A stretch of DNA of 64,000 bases from the NCBI RefSeq assembly GCF_022539505.1, contig NC_061513.1:176482017-176546016 (forward strand), given 5' to 3'. Shown here piece after piece: positions 24,715-35,685 of this stretch. Each line of letters opens with the position of its first letter. The first letter of the stretch is position 1. The position numbers and the translations under genes were made by a program. The notes beneath the pieces are model-generated. The model saw only the letters and a program-made list of their open reading frames with translations. It searched no databases and was not told the origin of the DNA. Origin of the DNA: Lolium rigidum. Lineage: Eukaryota > Streptophyta > Magnoliopsida > Poales > Poaceae.

Positions 24715-24830
24715 ACTTGCTAGGATTTGAACTCGGGACCTTGTAGGTCCGATACCATTTCGAATTGCATGCTCTAGCAAGTTCATCCAATAGACCGATC
24801 CGTTGGAACTTGGAAGACCCTAGGCAATTA
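24715..24830 (-). repeat. tRNA-derived SINE-like sequence
   Basis: On the minus strand an A-box-like CGGTCTATTGG (about 24785-24800) is followed about 60 bp later by a B-box-like AGTTCAAATCC (about 24724-24735), resembling an internal RNA polymerase III promoter. A second copy of the A-box side occurs at about 23938-23965, where the Mutator-type element has split it. The family is not named. Confidence 0.5.
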
Positions 24831-24889
24831 TATTAAGCACACGCCATTCCATATGGTTAACCATTGGCATGAAATGACACTTATATGTG

Positions 24890-24990
24890 TTTGAGTGTAT
24901 ATGTGGATTGCTTAGCCCTTTCCATCGGTTCGGACTTTTGGTTGCGTTGGCTACTCGCATGAAGCTTGACATTCATACTTATCCTAAAAA
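24890..24990 (+). repeat. Short interspersed repeat, copy 1
   Basis: Contains GTGGATTGCTTAGCCCTTTC, then TCGGACTTTTGGTTGCGTTGG and GCATGAAGCTTGAC wording. The same wording recurs at 25915 and in 28918-29340, so this is a dispersed repeat, probably SINE-related. Confidence 0.55.
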
Positions 24991-25000
24991 TTGTTGTTGT

Positions 25001-25907
25001 TGCCCTCTCGTTGCCCAACGTAAATTATTTTTGAGCCATAATTTGTGATAGGGCAAAGGTGTCCGATCTTTCGATGAGATGAAGATAATTCGATTTGTTG
25101 GTGGAGTTCGTGCTTGACGATCCGACTACACGTGCAAAGCTCGTGCGCCAATGCAATCGCTAGGACAATCTCCGGGAGTTACCGATCTTGCGGGAGCACG
25201 ATCAGCCCGACCAGCAAGGGTCTTAATTCCTACCTGAAATCGAGAACAAGTAAGAACTAAAGATGCAATCAGAATATTGCGAATAGAGATGAAAGCTTGA
25301 TTGATAATGGTGGGATTCCGAATAGTCGGTCTTGTTCGGGCGTTGGCCTCAAAAGAAGTACACGAAGTTGCAGCAATTGGCTAACTTTTAATCTAATCAA
25401 AATCCAAGTTCTAATGACGGCTACAGAGGGATATATATGGGGAAGTCAAGGGATTTTCGTCCAACCAGCTAGGGTTGGCCAAAAACACCCCTAAATGGGC
25501 CTTCCTCCACTTATATTGCCTCTTAAAATACCCTAAAATACCTAATCCGAAAATACATGGACCTGGCCCATTAAATAAGGTGACACAAGCACCGAAATAA
25601 CTCTTTGGACGAATTTTATGATGGAGTAACTTGTATAATTCATCCAAGCATCGTTGCTTCACTATGGTGGCTTCAATGTTCTGAAATCCTCGCTTGCAAC
25701 GCCATCCTCGAATCCTTGCAGTGTCCGCTGCCATCTCCATGCACGTTCCTAATCCAATGCTTGGCGTCCATGCTAGATCCATTCCTAAATAATATAAATA
25801 CATTTGATTTAGGCAGCATCATATTCTCAAATATATCATGAAGGATTCCTAGTAACGAATGTACCCGAGATGTGGTTGTAGGAGTATTGGTTGTATCTAT
25901 CATAGAG
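25001..25907. other. No gene seen; probable old repeat
   Basis: No recognisable protein. The text around 25300-25800 (for example TTGGCCAAAAACACCCCTAA at about 25475) looks like repeated grass DNA, possibly a minus-strand LTR element remnant with its promoter near 25425. I cannot fix boundaries. Confidence 0.3.
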
Positions 25908-25914
25908 ATGTCCT

Positions 25915-25995
25915 CATCAATTTGTTTGCCCTTTCCATCGGTCCGGACTTCCGGTTGCGTTGGCTAGTGCATGAAGCTTGACAATATGAACATCA
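25915..25995 (+). repeat. Short interspersed repeat, copy 2
   Basis: GCCCTTTCCATCGGTCCGGA followed by GGTTGCGTTGGCTAGTGCAT and AAGCTTGAC, matching the copy at 24905-24980 with a few changes. Confidence 0.55.
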
Positions 25996-26082
25996 ATTAT
26001 TTTTGAGACATAGTTTGTTTGTCATTACACCTTTTGAGCAGTCTCACCGCTACTATTAATTTGTTCTTACATGCACAGTTCC

Positions 26083-28795
26083 ATGATAAATCTCATCCGC
26101 ATTTCTCGCCAATGCATGTTAGGTCTTCCACTCGAGAATGAGTACGAAGAGCAACGGAGGCAAACTATCCCGCATAATAGCCGAGTTGCAGCCTCGTTGG
26201 GCCTAACACTACATCCTTCTACAAGGTCTAGTGCAAAAACGCCACCCACGTCCCTCACAAAGGATACGGAACATTCCTCTGATTCAGAATTTGATCCTCG
26301 CTGATTGTGATGGCGAGCTGACTCGAGAAGATGCCCTGGTCGACTATCCTCTCGCAACACAACAAGGTGAGTTTTCTCTGTCCCGTCATCGAATTATTTG
26401 TCCCAACTTCCATTTGTTGTATCCCAGTCCTACCAAATATGTTACCCATGCCATGTTCAATCTCATTACTACATTTTTCCTGCTTAGTTAACGCATCATA
26501 TATGTTTTTGCATATGTTGCCTTACTGTTTTTCCATTCCATCAGCATATCATCATCATATAATATTGTACATTGAAATATCATTTATGTGTGACAGCATC
26601 TGCAGATTCGGGCAAGAACTTTTCAAGAACGAACAGGAGGAAGAACACTCAACAGGAACCTCAGGCTGATACCGGAGGATGGGTGACAGTGCGTAATAAA
26701 AAAAGGTTAAGCCTGATGCTCGTGCTGCTCCTCCTATTACAAGGTCTAACAAAAGACTGACACGAGGTGGCGAACAGGCCGAGAATGATAACAGTAAAAG
26801 GTCTCGTAAAAACCACAAACCATCGAATCGGACGTAGTAGCCCCAAGCATGTACCAGCCCACACATTCCACAACCACCAGCTTGCCAATACTCGTTTCTC
26901 AGCAACAATTGCCAACGGAACCAGCTTCCACGAAGAAATTCGAGCCAACAATTGGCATCATCGGGAGTGGTGGTAGGTAATAATGGCCAAGGACACATGA
27001 TGCTAGTCCCGGATGATACAGCCTCAAATGTCCAAACAAGTGCTGCCACAACACCAGCGAACCGGTGATGATCTCCCTCCGACCCTTAGTCCCGCGAAAG
27101 ACAACTCCTCTCCCGATGACGAGACCCACGCCAAAAAAGGTAATACTTTTTTCAAGACTTGTAGTTTAATGCTCCCTTATGTATCTATATACCATGATAG
27201 CTTGATGTAATGATTAACTTGGTAGGTTCGCCACGATCAATAAAAACGAGGGGGCCAACGGTAGGAAGAAAACTTGCGCCTAAGATTTCCGAATGGGTTC
27301 AAGATTTCGCATCACATCTATTGTAGGTGGCGAAGGCCACTTCATCCGCATGAATCTTCATATCTTGTATCACATATTGGCTATTTTATCGGGAATGAAC
27401 TTCCTACCTTCCCATTGTGGAAGCAAGCACGTTGACACCCCTTCACGGTTCGAGAGTTTAGTGCATAATTTACATGTAAGTCATGCTTCTCCCGGTAATG
27501 ATAAATTATTCCACATTGATCCGTCCCATTTCTTGTAGCTTACTTGTTGTTTCTATGCTATATAACTCACCAATCATTCCACCGTTCTGAGCGGTTAAGG
27601 TTTGAATTCGATGAGGATAATGAGGATGTAAAGTTTGTCATCGCTTCCATATTCAAAGAATTGTTGCGCCAAGCACCGCTATAAGCTTAAGGCGACATAC
27701 TTCACTGGCCAGATTACCGCCAATGTTCGAACAAAGTCTCCTGCACCTGTATGACTGACGAGCAGTGGGGAGATCTTGTCAAGCACTGGTCTGATCCAAA
27801 GAATGTGGTATGGCTTATGAGGACCGTGAAACCAGATTAAATTCCAAATACTTATTTTGCGCCAGTGTCTCACTAGTCTCCTTTTGCAGACGTTGTCTAA
27901 AAGGAACCAGAGCTAACCGCTTGAAACAACGTTTACCAAGCCGTACAGGATCTCGTCACTTGGTTGGGCATCTCTGGCAAAAAGTAATGCCCCGCTGGTC
28001 TGTACTGCTACATATGTTACTCGTAAATTGTGTAGAACTCCATGTGCATGTTATATTTCCATCCTCCATTTTAACCACGTTATTTGATTTCTATATGATT
28101 GTACAAAAATGCAGAAAGTAGATCATGCAAACAACATGCAACCAGACAAAGAGATGACTCGCGCGAGCAGTTCGAGGCATGCCAGAAGAACAAACATAAT
28201 GTGATAGGAGAACTCGCAGAAAGTGTTATTGTAAGTCTTCTTTATGATTTAATTTTTTTAACGACACACTTGCCAATTTGTAGGAGCAATAATGCGCATG
28301 TCAATATGATCTTTTAGGCGTTTTTGTGAAAATGCATTTGATGTGTAATCAGGCATACCAACTTGTAGGATTAAAAGTAGTTCATACACATTAAATCTAC
28401 CGTCTGCATGTTTCTCCGTAATAACTTTAATTTTTACACGACTGAAATGTTTTCGGGCAAATATGAAATTGGAGATGGCAAAACCCGGGAAAGACGGTAT
28501 GGAAAAAACTCTAGAAGAATGTATGGAGACATTTACCATGGTACTTAAAAATAAAGATATCACCAAAAACACTTTCTCGCGAAATGCTGGGTTTTTGCGA
28601 TCCAAGTCCAAGTCCAAGTCCAAGTCTTTCTCTCGCACAAGTTCCGGAGGAACAACTCCAAATAGAACGAGCTGCAGCAGATGTGTTAAGAAACCAAGTT
28701 GATATGTTGAGATCGAGATCAGAAGCATGTGATGCCCTACCGGAGGAGGCCAATCAAGTTCGTTATAATCTCTCAAAGACTAATAAAATGCCATA
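26083..28795 (+). pseudogene. Transposase_24 (PTTA/En-Spm-like) gene, broken, multi-exon
   Basis: Several exon-like pieces on the plus strand match the plant Transposase_24 architecture (PF03004; family knowledge): NEYEEQRRQTIPHNSRVAAS (about 26139), a basic region with a donor at about 26367 and acceptor near 26597, KTRGPTVGRKL near 27245 (the RGPT motif is characteristic), DEQWGDLVKHWSDPKNV near 27755-27805, and ANRLKQRLPSRTGSRHLVGH near 27915-27970 after an acceptor at about 27889. The C-terminal pieces include REQFEACQKN (28160), a coiled-coil-like segment (QVPEEQLQIERAAAD, about 28640) and a (CCAAGT)n run near 28605. Stops and at least one frameshift (an extra base near 27913) break it. 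In plants such proteins occur in CACTA-type elements and as host-like copies; the biochemical role is not settled. The 5' end may lie near 22820. Confidence 0.65.
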
Positions 28796-28917
28796 GATAA
28801 TTGGAGATGAACACTGACATTGACATGTGAGTACCTTGGTATTGTGAAATTTTCCTGAGACCGAGGCAATGTTCCTATTTTGTTGGTGGATGCATTTATC
28901 TGCGGCTGGGATCAACT

Positions 28918-29340
28918 CTGTGGATGTTTTATAAATTGGTTGCCTAGCCTTTTCAATCAGTTTGAACTTAAATGGTATTAGAGCCAAGGTCTCGAGTTTG
29001 AATTGTTGATGGTGTGGTTCAATTCATCATTAATTTGTTGGTGCCCCATTGGCCCTTGTAAAGCTTCATGTGCCTACCTCCGAATCCCGTGTTGAATTTC
29101 TCTTGTCACACAGAGGATGGTCGTTAATGTGTGTATAAGTGGGTTGCATAGCCCCTTTTATATAAGTTTGCAAGTTTCCGTATTGTGTTGTGCCTTTGGG
29201 ACTCAGCCTCGCACTTCGACTTTTGGTTGCGTTGGCTACCGCATAAGTTTAATATACTAGTTCCATGTGGTTTTTGTTGAGATCTATAATAAGTGGATTG
29301 CCTAGCCCTTTCCATCATTTCGGACCCGTGGTGTGCTATT
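28918..29340 (+). repeat. SINE-like repeat cluster
   Basis: Three partial copies follow one another: a unit from about 28930 with TGGTATTAGAGCCAAGGTC and a B-box-like CGAGTTTGAATTG (28995), a second with GGGTTGCATAGCCCC (29145) and CTTTTGGTTGCGTTGGCTA (29219), and a third GTGGATTGCCTAGCCCTTTC (29293). They share wording with the copies at 24905 and 25920. Confidence 0.55.
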
Positions 29341-29792
29341 CTCTTTTCCACGTGTTAGACCTCCTCTTCTTAACAAGACTCCATGAGTAGGAGGCACTAT
29401 GATTTTATTTTTTTGCGCATGAAATTACTCAATTAGACAACTTAATCCCATTTGTTGACTCTCCACTTGAGGGTAAACTGAGTATATTGCACTAGCCACT
29501 ATACTCGAGGGGAAAACCGAGTACGGAGTACATATATTTTTCCGAGTGTAAGGCTCGACGGTAGAACCGAGTACACGTAACGGTGCGGACGTGCGGTACC
29601 ACGGACGCGTGTCATGGTGCGCAGCGGTTAGGCGGTGCGCGTGTTGAGACCAAACGTCTAGCTTTTTTGAGAAACCGCCGAGACCAACCGTCACGTTGCC
29701 CGTACAGACTGTCCCTCCCTCTCGCACACAGTCTCATTCTCACTCACGCACGCAACCACGCCTCTCACGTCCCATCAACTTCTCCAAATCGA

Positions 29793-31240
29793 ATGAAAAA
29801 ACACCAACCGCCCTACGTGCGTTCCCCGCCGGCGATGGACAAGAAGAATGCGCCGGCGGCCGTCGCCCCCGAGACCGTCGCCTCCGAGGGCGGCGCATCC
29901 AAGCGCGGCGCCTCCGTGGACTGGGCCTCTCTCGTGGCTGACGGACCACTTCACAAGATCGGGGACCGCTTACTGGCGAACGAGGAGTACATGGACACCT
30001 ACTCGCTTTGAGGCAAGTTTGTAGAAATTGGCGCTCAGGTTTACCTCGAGCCCGACGTGCACCCGCATGAATGGATCATGGTAGAACACGTCCTTCCACG
30101 CGCCGCTGATTTCACCTTCCTCCACCTCCGCACATCCCGCTACGTCACCATCGATCTTACGGAAGTTCATGCAAGGTTCAAATTCCTCCATATCTATAGA
30201 GTTAATCTATTTTTATTTTCAATCGTAAACATCTTAGTGCTGAATGTTATCTTCATCAATATATTTTAGATACTACTTCGTCGGCTTTTACCGTGGCGTC
30301 ATCGTCCTTGCCCGGAAGAACCAGCCGCACAAGATACGGCTTTTGAACCCACTCACAAAGACATTGAATACTAGGTTTGAGGCGCATATGCCATATGTTA
30401 TTCCGAAGTCGGTCGCTCGTAATGAAGTCCCCGACTATGGTCTTCGTTTCCAAAGATTACCCGGCGGAAATTGCTTGGGTCGATGAGAGCACTCCAACTA
30501 AGGGTATAGATGAAGACTGGGGAGAAGGAAGATTTTCGACCGAGCACCATTCTCTGCGTTGCATTACCCCGTTCAATGGTGAACTGTATGCAATACCTGT
30601 GAACAATTTTGAGTTCGGAAAATTAGTGTGCACCAACAATGTCCAGTTGGAGCAGCGCGCGAGCAATGTCAACATGGATACACTATTTTCATTTCCAGAA
30701 CTTGGAAATAACAAGTTCTACCTTGTGAAGTCGGATGGTGCTCTGCTGCTTGTGTTGTTGGACAACAAGCATTTGGAGGAAGGTCAACCATTGGTGTACC
30801 GTGTGGACACTGAGAGCCGCTCTCTCCATGCCGTCAATAACATTGGCAGTCGTGCCTTCTTCGTCCATTATATCCGGTGTATCTCCGTCGACACCAGAGT
30901 GCACCCGACACTTCGACCTGGCTGCATCTACTACGCAGATTTGGGTTATATCAGAGAGTACTTTGATGATATAAAGGCCCGGGATGAGTGGCCAATACGT
31001 GTGGATAGATTAGGAAACTATGGTATGAGAAATGAACAAAGGCCATACCGTTTGGAGGATGTATTGGCTGCACACTGCAGACGGAAGGAGAGTTCAATGA
31101 ATATTTCCTTCAGATCAGAGAACGGAGTGACGAAGAAATATATGCTGAATGAAGATCAGATTCATTCATCTTGGGGTATCATAATCTTCATGTTGGCCAT
31201 ACATTGCGTCTTGTATTATTTTCAGATTAGTTTGTCGTGA
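29793..31240 (+). pseudogene. F-box/DUF295 (KIB-type beta-propeller) gene, broken
   Basis: The first exon starts at ATG 29793 or 29835 and reads an F-box-like DWASLVADGPLHKIGDRLLA before an in-frame TGA at 30009-30011. Without the stop the reading continues through HPHEWIMVEHVL and FLHLRTSRYVTIDL to a canonical donor at 30176. The 94-bp intron (30176-30269) keeps phase (AG|A). The next exon gives YYFVGFYRGVIVLARK, then a one-base frame change near 30420, and then the DUF295 domain (SPTMVFVSKDYPAEIAWVDE to CIYYADLGYIREYF, about 30430-30960). The frame ends at 31240. F-box/DUF295 proteins are a very large grass family thought to act in SCF ubiquitin ligases. The TGA could be a C-to-T change of an arginine codon. 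With a stop and a frameshift I call it a pseudogene, recent by its quality. Confidence 0.8.
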
Positions 31241-31429
31241 ACATTAACATTATTATTGGCTGCTTTTGGCTGTTGTATGCAGTTGATGTATTATACTCCG
31301 TACTTAGTTTTCTGGATTTATTATGCTGCTGTGATTTTTCCTATACTAGCTTCTACTGATTTTGTTTGTAATGATGATGGCTTGATGTGGCTGCTGCTGG
31401 CCTTGACTGCCGGAGCAGAGCAATTAGTA

Positions 31430-31740
31430 CTTAACCAGGTGTACCGTCTTTATATTAGTATTATATTATATTACTTGACCATAGCCATATTCAAAATCAA
31501 ATCTCAGTCGGGCGGCAAAATCTCCCGCCAATCCTGAAATATTTCGGACGGGTTTTTGAATGGGATAACAAGATAGATCACGATGATAGTAACCGGTATT
31601 TAATGTGATGATGATTTGATTTTGCACTCGGCCTTGAACAGAGGTACTAGTACGGTCTCACATTTTTTATCATTATACTTGGACGGTAGCCAAATTCAAA
31701 ATCTCATAGCGGCAAAACTTCCCGCCCACAAAATACAAAA
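31430..31740 (+). repeat. Direct duplication with CCCGCC motifs
   Basis: 31465-31530 and 31661-31726 share CATTATACTTG-like wording, CATAGCC/GTAGCC, ATTCAAAATC and CGGCAAAA(T/C)(C/T)TCCCGCC. They are about 196 bp apart. The TCCCGCC cores resemble E2F sites, but no gene start can be tied to them. Confidence 0.5.
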
Positions 31741-34040
31741 ATTTCACACGCTTCCAAATTCCCATTCTACCCCTGTGGAGATGGCAGCAAAGTCGGTTGG
31801 TGGGGGGTCTGCCCGTCATTTTTTTGGATCACCACCTCCCTAGCCCGGAGACCCTCCCAAAAAAAATTCATTTCCCTCAGACCACCCACCGGAACTTCCC
31901 AAGTCCCTCTCTCCCACCTCCACGACCACCGCACCGGAACATCCCCGCCGGACTTCCCTGGTCTACCCGAGCCCTCGCGATCCTCGTCAGCCGGCCGCCT
32001 GCCGGAGCCGCTTCATCGACGCCGTCATCAACCGGACCGGATCATCCCCGCCGTACCTCTAAACCATATGCTCATCCAGCAGTCTACCGCAGTCGCTTCA
32101 GCTGAGCCGCTTCGCCGGATCCGTCGTCCACCGCATCGGATCTTGCTCACCGACACCGCTGTGCATGAACCGGATCTGCTTCACCGGCGCTGTGCATGAT
32201 CTAAACTCTTCTACTCGTCGCTTTTCTATTGCTTGCCTCGCAAGTTCTTGTTTAATCTTGGGGGAACCTGTTTGTGCTAACGACGCGCCGTTACGTTTTT
32301 GCGGATGAGATGAGTAATCATGAAGTGTAATGGCCGTCTCTCCAACCCCAAGTAGCACATGTAGCGTACTTCATCACCGGATCTATCAACCCCGGGAAGA
32401 TCTGCCGTGACTCCCACGCAGTGCTTCTCCTAATGTAAGTCCCTTGTTTTAGCGCCATGTTCCGGGTTCGGATGCTTGTTTGTCCGAAGCTCTTTTAGTT
32501 CATTCCTAGCTATGACCGTAACACGTTGCTATTTTCTACTTCATTGCTAACTTTAAGCGATTGAACATTTTGGTTTGCATTCCCTGCTCTGTAGATGTAG
32601 CCATCATAACTTCTATCTTGCTCGGTCGTTGTTACAAAAATTATAGGTATTATAGTAACATCCTGCTATTATTTAGTTCATGGCCAATTTTAAGTAATTG
32701 CACATGTTGGTTCGCATTCCCCGCTCTATAGCTTTTGGCATCGTAACTTCTATATTTGGTTTACATTCCCTGCTCCGTAGATCTAGCCATCATAACTTTA
32801 TCTTGCTCGGTCGTTGTTACAAAAATTATGGCCTGCTACTATGTTGTTTGTGCCAATTTTTTACTCCATGAACATGTTGGCTTGCATTCCCCGTACTACA
32901 GGTGATGCCATTGTTTTGTATCTAGTTCATTGTAAGCTAACAAAGTAAGGACTTAGTTTGGCATGCTATCACTCGCTATCTAGCCCGTAGTACAAATAAA
33001 CTTGTCATACTACTAGATAATAATTTTGCGTGCCATCTTGTTCTTCAAAAGCTGCATTATTGACTTGTTTCTCTGACTTGGCATGACGCTCACATATGGA
33101 AAGCTGAACATATTGGTTTGCATTCCCTCTTATACAAGTTCACAGTTGATCCCACTATATTCTGTATCTGGTCCATCCTAAGCTCCAGCATTAACTATCC
33201 TCTATGTGTTGCTCATTACAAGTTTATATCCCTAAACATCTTGATTTGCATCCCCTTCACTATAAGTTCGGGAGTATTATTTAGTTCACGGCCAAAATTA
33301 AGTAATTGCACTTGGCACATGTTGGTTCACATTCCCTCCTCTTTAGCTTTTGCCATCGTAACTTCTATTTTTGGTTTACATTCCCTGCTCTGTAGATGTA
33401 GCCATCATAACTTCATCTTGCTCGGTCGTTGTTACAAAATTTATAGCCCGCTACTATGTTGTTCATGCCAATTTTGTACTCCCCGAACATGTTGGTTTGC
33501 ATGGGACTCGACAGTAGTAAGTCTCGTTGTTTCATTCTAACATGCTCGTTATATTGGCTGTTGGTATGCGGCATGCACTCTTTGTTTGCTTATTGTGCGC
33601 ATTACAATGATCTTGTTATAACGACGAAATGATGAGTTCCAAATTCTTTGGCAAACAATATTGCTGTGTCTTTGCGTTTCCATTGTTGTTGTCTTAACTT
33701 GTAATGTATTTGTTTCAGATATAGGTGCTGCATGGACAACTTAAAAGATTGCCGGATCGCTTCATTGTATTGCTAGGTTTAATTACCATTCAATTTCTCC
33801 GGGTTCTGTAATATTTTTTCAAAGCCTTGCAGCTGATGTAATATTTAGTTAGTTTTTATAGTTCTTTCGCGCATTTTTTCTTTGGTGCTTGTCGTAAGTG
33901 AGGCTATCCGACAGAAATCAATGCTGCGTAAATATTCTCAGCATCTAAATCACGAATTCCCATCCCTTAAACGGCCCAATTAAGCGAAATCACATACGTG
34001 CCGGCCCGCAAAATCCTAAAGCGCCTTTTACGCCGGCATA
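31741..34040 (+). other. Leader-like and intron-like non-coding region
   Basis: C-rich leader-like sequence runs from about 31850 to 32420, with CCGGATCTGCTTC(A)CCG wording also seen near 23060. It is followed by AT-rich, internally repeated sequence, then TTTGTTTCAG at about 33719, which resembles an acceptor before a short last exon. No protein frame is recognisable. It may be the remains of a transcription unit inside the CACTA element that ends at 35433. Confidence 0.3.
32573..33503 (+). repeat. Three copies of a 130-220 bp direct repeat
   Basis: TTTACATTCCCTGCTC(T/C)GTAG followed by AGCCATCATAACTT and TTGCTCGGTCGTTGTTACAA occurs at about 32575, 32759 and 33375. The larger unit 32675-32893 matches 33281-33503. 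Confidence 0.75.
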
Positions 34041-34100
34041 TAAACAGCAACTAAACGGGCTGGCCCACTTACTTATTGGGCCAGCCCACTTGATTAACTT

Positions 34101-34960
34101 GTGGACCCCACACTTTTATTGGGCCGGCCCACTTGCTTTAAGGTGGACCCCACCCACTACCGGGCCGGCCCACCAACTAGTTGGGCCAGCCCAATTGCTT
34201 TTGTGGTGGTCCCCACGTACTAAACGGGCCGGCCCTTTAAGACGAATGTGGGACCCACTCGTGTTTTTGGCCCGCCCGCTAGCGTGTTGGGCCGGCCCAC
34301 TTGCTCTATGGTGGACCCCACATACTAAATGGGCCGGCCCTTTTACGGAAAGTGGGACCCACTCGTGTTTTTGGCCCGGCCCACTAGCGTGTTGGGCCGG
34401 CCCACTTGCTATACGGTGGACCCCACATACTAAATGGGCCGGCCCTTTAACCGGAAAGTGGGACCCACCAGCGTTTTGGCCCGGCCCACTATCTTGTTGG
34501 GCCGGCCCACTTGCTATATGGTGGACCCCACATACTAAATGGGCCGGCCCTTTAGCAGGGAAGTGGGACCCACCAGAGTTTTTTGGCCCGGCCCACTATC
34601 TTGTTGGGCCGGCCCACTCGCTCTATGGTGGACCCCACATTCTAAATGGGCCAGCCTCGTAACAGAAAGTGGGACCCACTCGTGTTTTTGGCCCGGCCCA
34701 CTATCTTGTTGGGCCGGCCCACTTGCTATATGGTGGACCCCACATTCTAAATGGGCCGGCCTTTTAACAGGAAAGTGGGACCCACATGCTAATTGGGTCG
34801 GCCCACTAACTTCTTGGGCCGGCCCATTTGCTTTAATGTGGACCCCACTTTGTAAATGGGCCGGCCCGATAACAGGAAAGTGGGACCCACATGTCTTGTG
34901 GGCCGGCCCTTTTGCTTGTTGACCGGTCAAACGAGTGCATTCGGCCCGGCCCACATGCTT
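34101..34960. repeat. 105-bp tandem array rich in GGGCCGGCCC
   Basis: Units beginning GTGGACCCCA start at 34206, 34311, 34416, 34521, 34628, 34733 and 34838 (spacing 105, 105, 105, 107, 105, 105). Less regular half-units occur from 34101 and after 34900. Each unit carries two or three copies of the palindrome GGGCCGGCCC plus GTGGGACCCAC. Because 105 is a multiple of three, frames stay open on both strands through the array. That is a consequence of the repeat, not evidence of a protein. Confidence 0.92.
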
Positions 34961-35163
34961 AGTGGGCCGGCCCATTAAAGTTTTGACCAGTCAACCTTAG
35001 AGGTTAGGCCCGGCCCACGTAACTAATGGACCAGCCCAGCTATATAGTTGACCGGTCAAACTAAGTCAGCCGGCCCGGCCCGCAAACTTAATGGGCCGGC
35101 CCGCTTAAGACGTGGCGAGCCTCGTGTGGGCCTACCATCTACCACGGGGTTTCAGCCGGTTAA

Positions 35164-35188
35164 CGCCGTTAACCGCCGGTTAACGGCG
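35164..35188. repeat. Palindromic GTTAAC cluster
   Basis: CGCCGTTAACCG, one base, then CGGTTAACGGCG form a perfect 12-bp inverted repeat. A further CCGGTTAAC precedes it, giving three GTTAAC sites in about 30 bp within the CACTA sub-terminal region. Confidence 0.8.
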
Positions 35189-35685
35189 TCCGCCACGTGT
35201 CGGCTTGCATGACGTCGGCGGTCAACGGGCTCCCGGAAACACTTGGGCAACGGTCCGATTTTCCGTGGCGGAAGGGCGCCCAAGCGCGACGGACCGAAAA
35301 AATCGTCGTAGGACTTTGCCTGACGCAGTTTCCACAACGGAACCCATATCGTCGGGTTAGGCCCATGGGCGACGAAAAATACCCCTTAGCGGACGATTTT
35401 GAGACGTTGTCTATCAGAACTTTTCTTGTAGTGTGGGGGATGGGCCAGTCCTGGTATTGCGACTGGCTGGCACAACACGCCCTTTTAGCCGAGCTACTTG
35501 GCTGTTCTGGATTGCTCTACAAGCAGCAGCAAGCGAAAGTCTCCCAGTTTTCGAGATGCGCGACTTGGCGACCTGCTCGTTGTGGTGTTTGGGAGATATG
35601 TTCGTGCGTTGCGCAGAGGCGGTCGGCGAGTGCGAGTGGAGTAGCCGAAAACTTTATTGATATTCGGATGTTGCTTATATGGGGA

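Larger units (their letters stand above)
34041..35433. mobile_element. Terminal part of a CACTA DNA transposon
   Basis: The right end at 35411-35433 reads, on the minus strand, CACTACAAGAAAAGTTCTGA, the typical terminal inverted repeat start of Triticeae CACTA elements. Inside it lie sub-terminal repeats including a 105-bp array and a GTTAAC palindrome cluster. The matching left terminus is not found: CACTA words further left (for example 21006, 22273, 23236) do not continue like this end. How much of 20894-34040 belongs to it is therefore unknown. The adjoining DNA at 35434 is gypsy 3' untranslated sequence, so the element probably inserted into the Tat element. Confidence 0.75.

Noticed and set aside
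28603..28628. Hexamer run (CCAAGT)n as a functional repeat
   Set aside because: Only about four units; an ordinary microsatellite in a pseudogene exon.
34101..34960. Array as a possible CRISPR-like structure
   Set aside because: Whole 105-bp units repeat without unique spacers, and this is plant nuclear DNA.
34090..34975. Long repetitive frames on both strands through the 105-bp array, tryptophan- and proline-rich
   Set aside because: The period is a multiple of three and the DNA is GC-rich, so frames stay open automatically on both strands. There is no start context, domain or codon bias.
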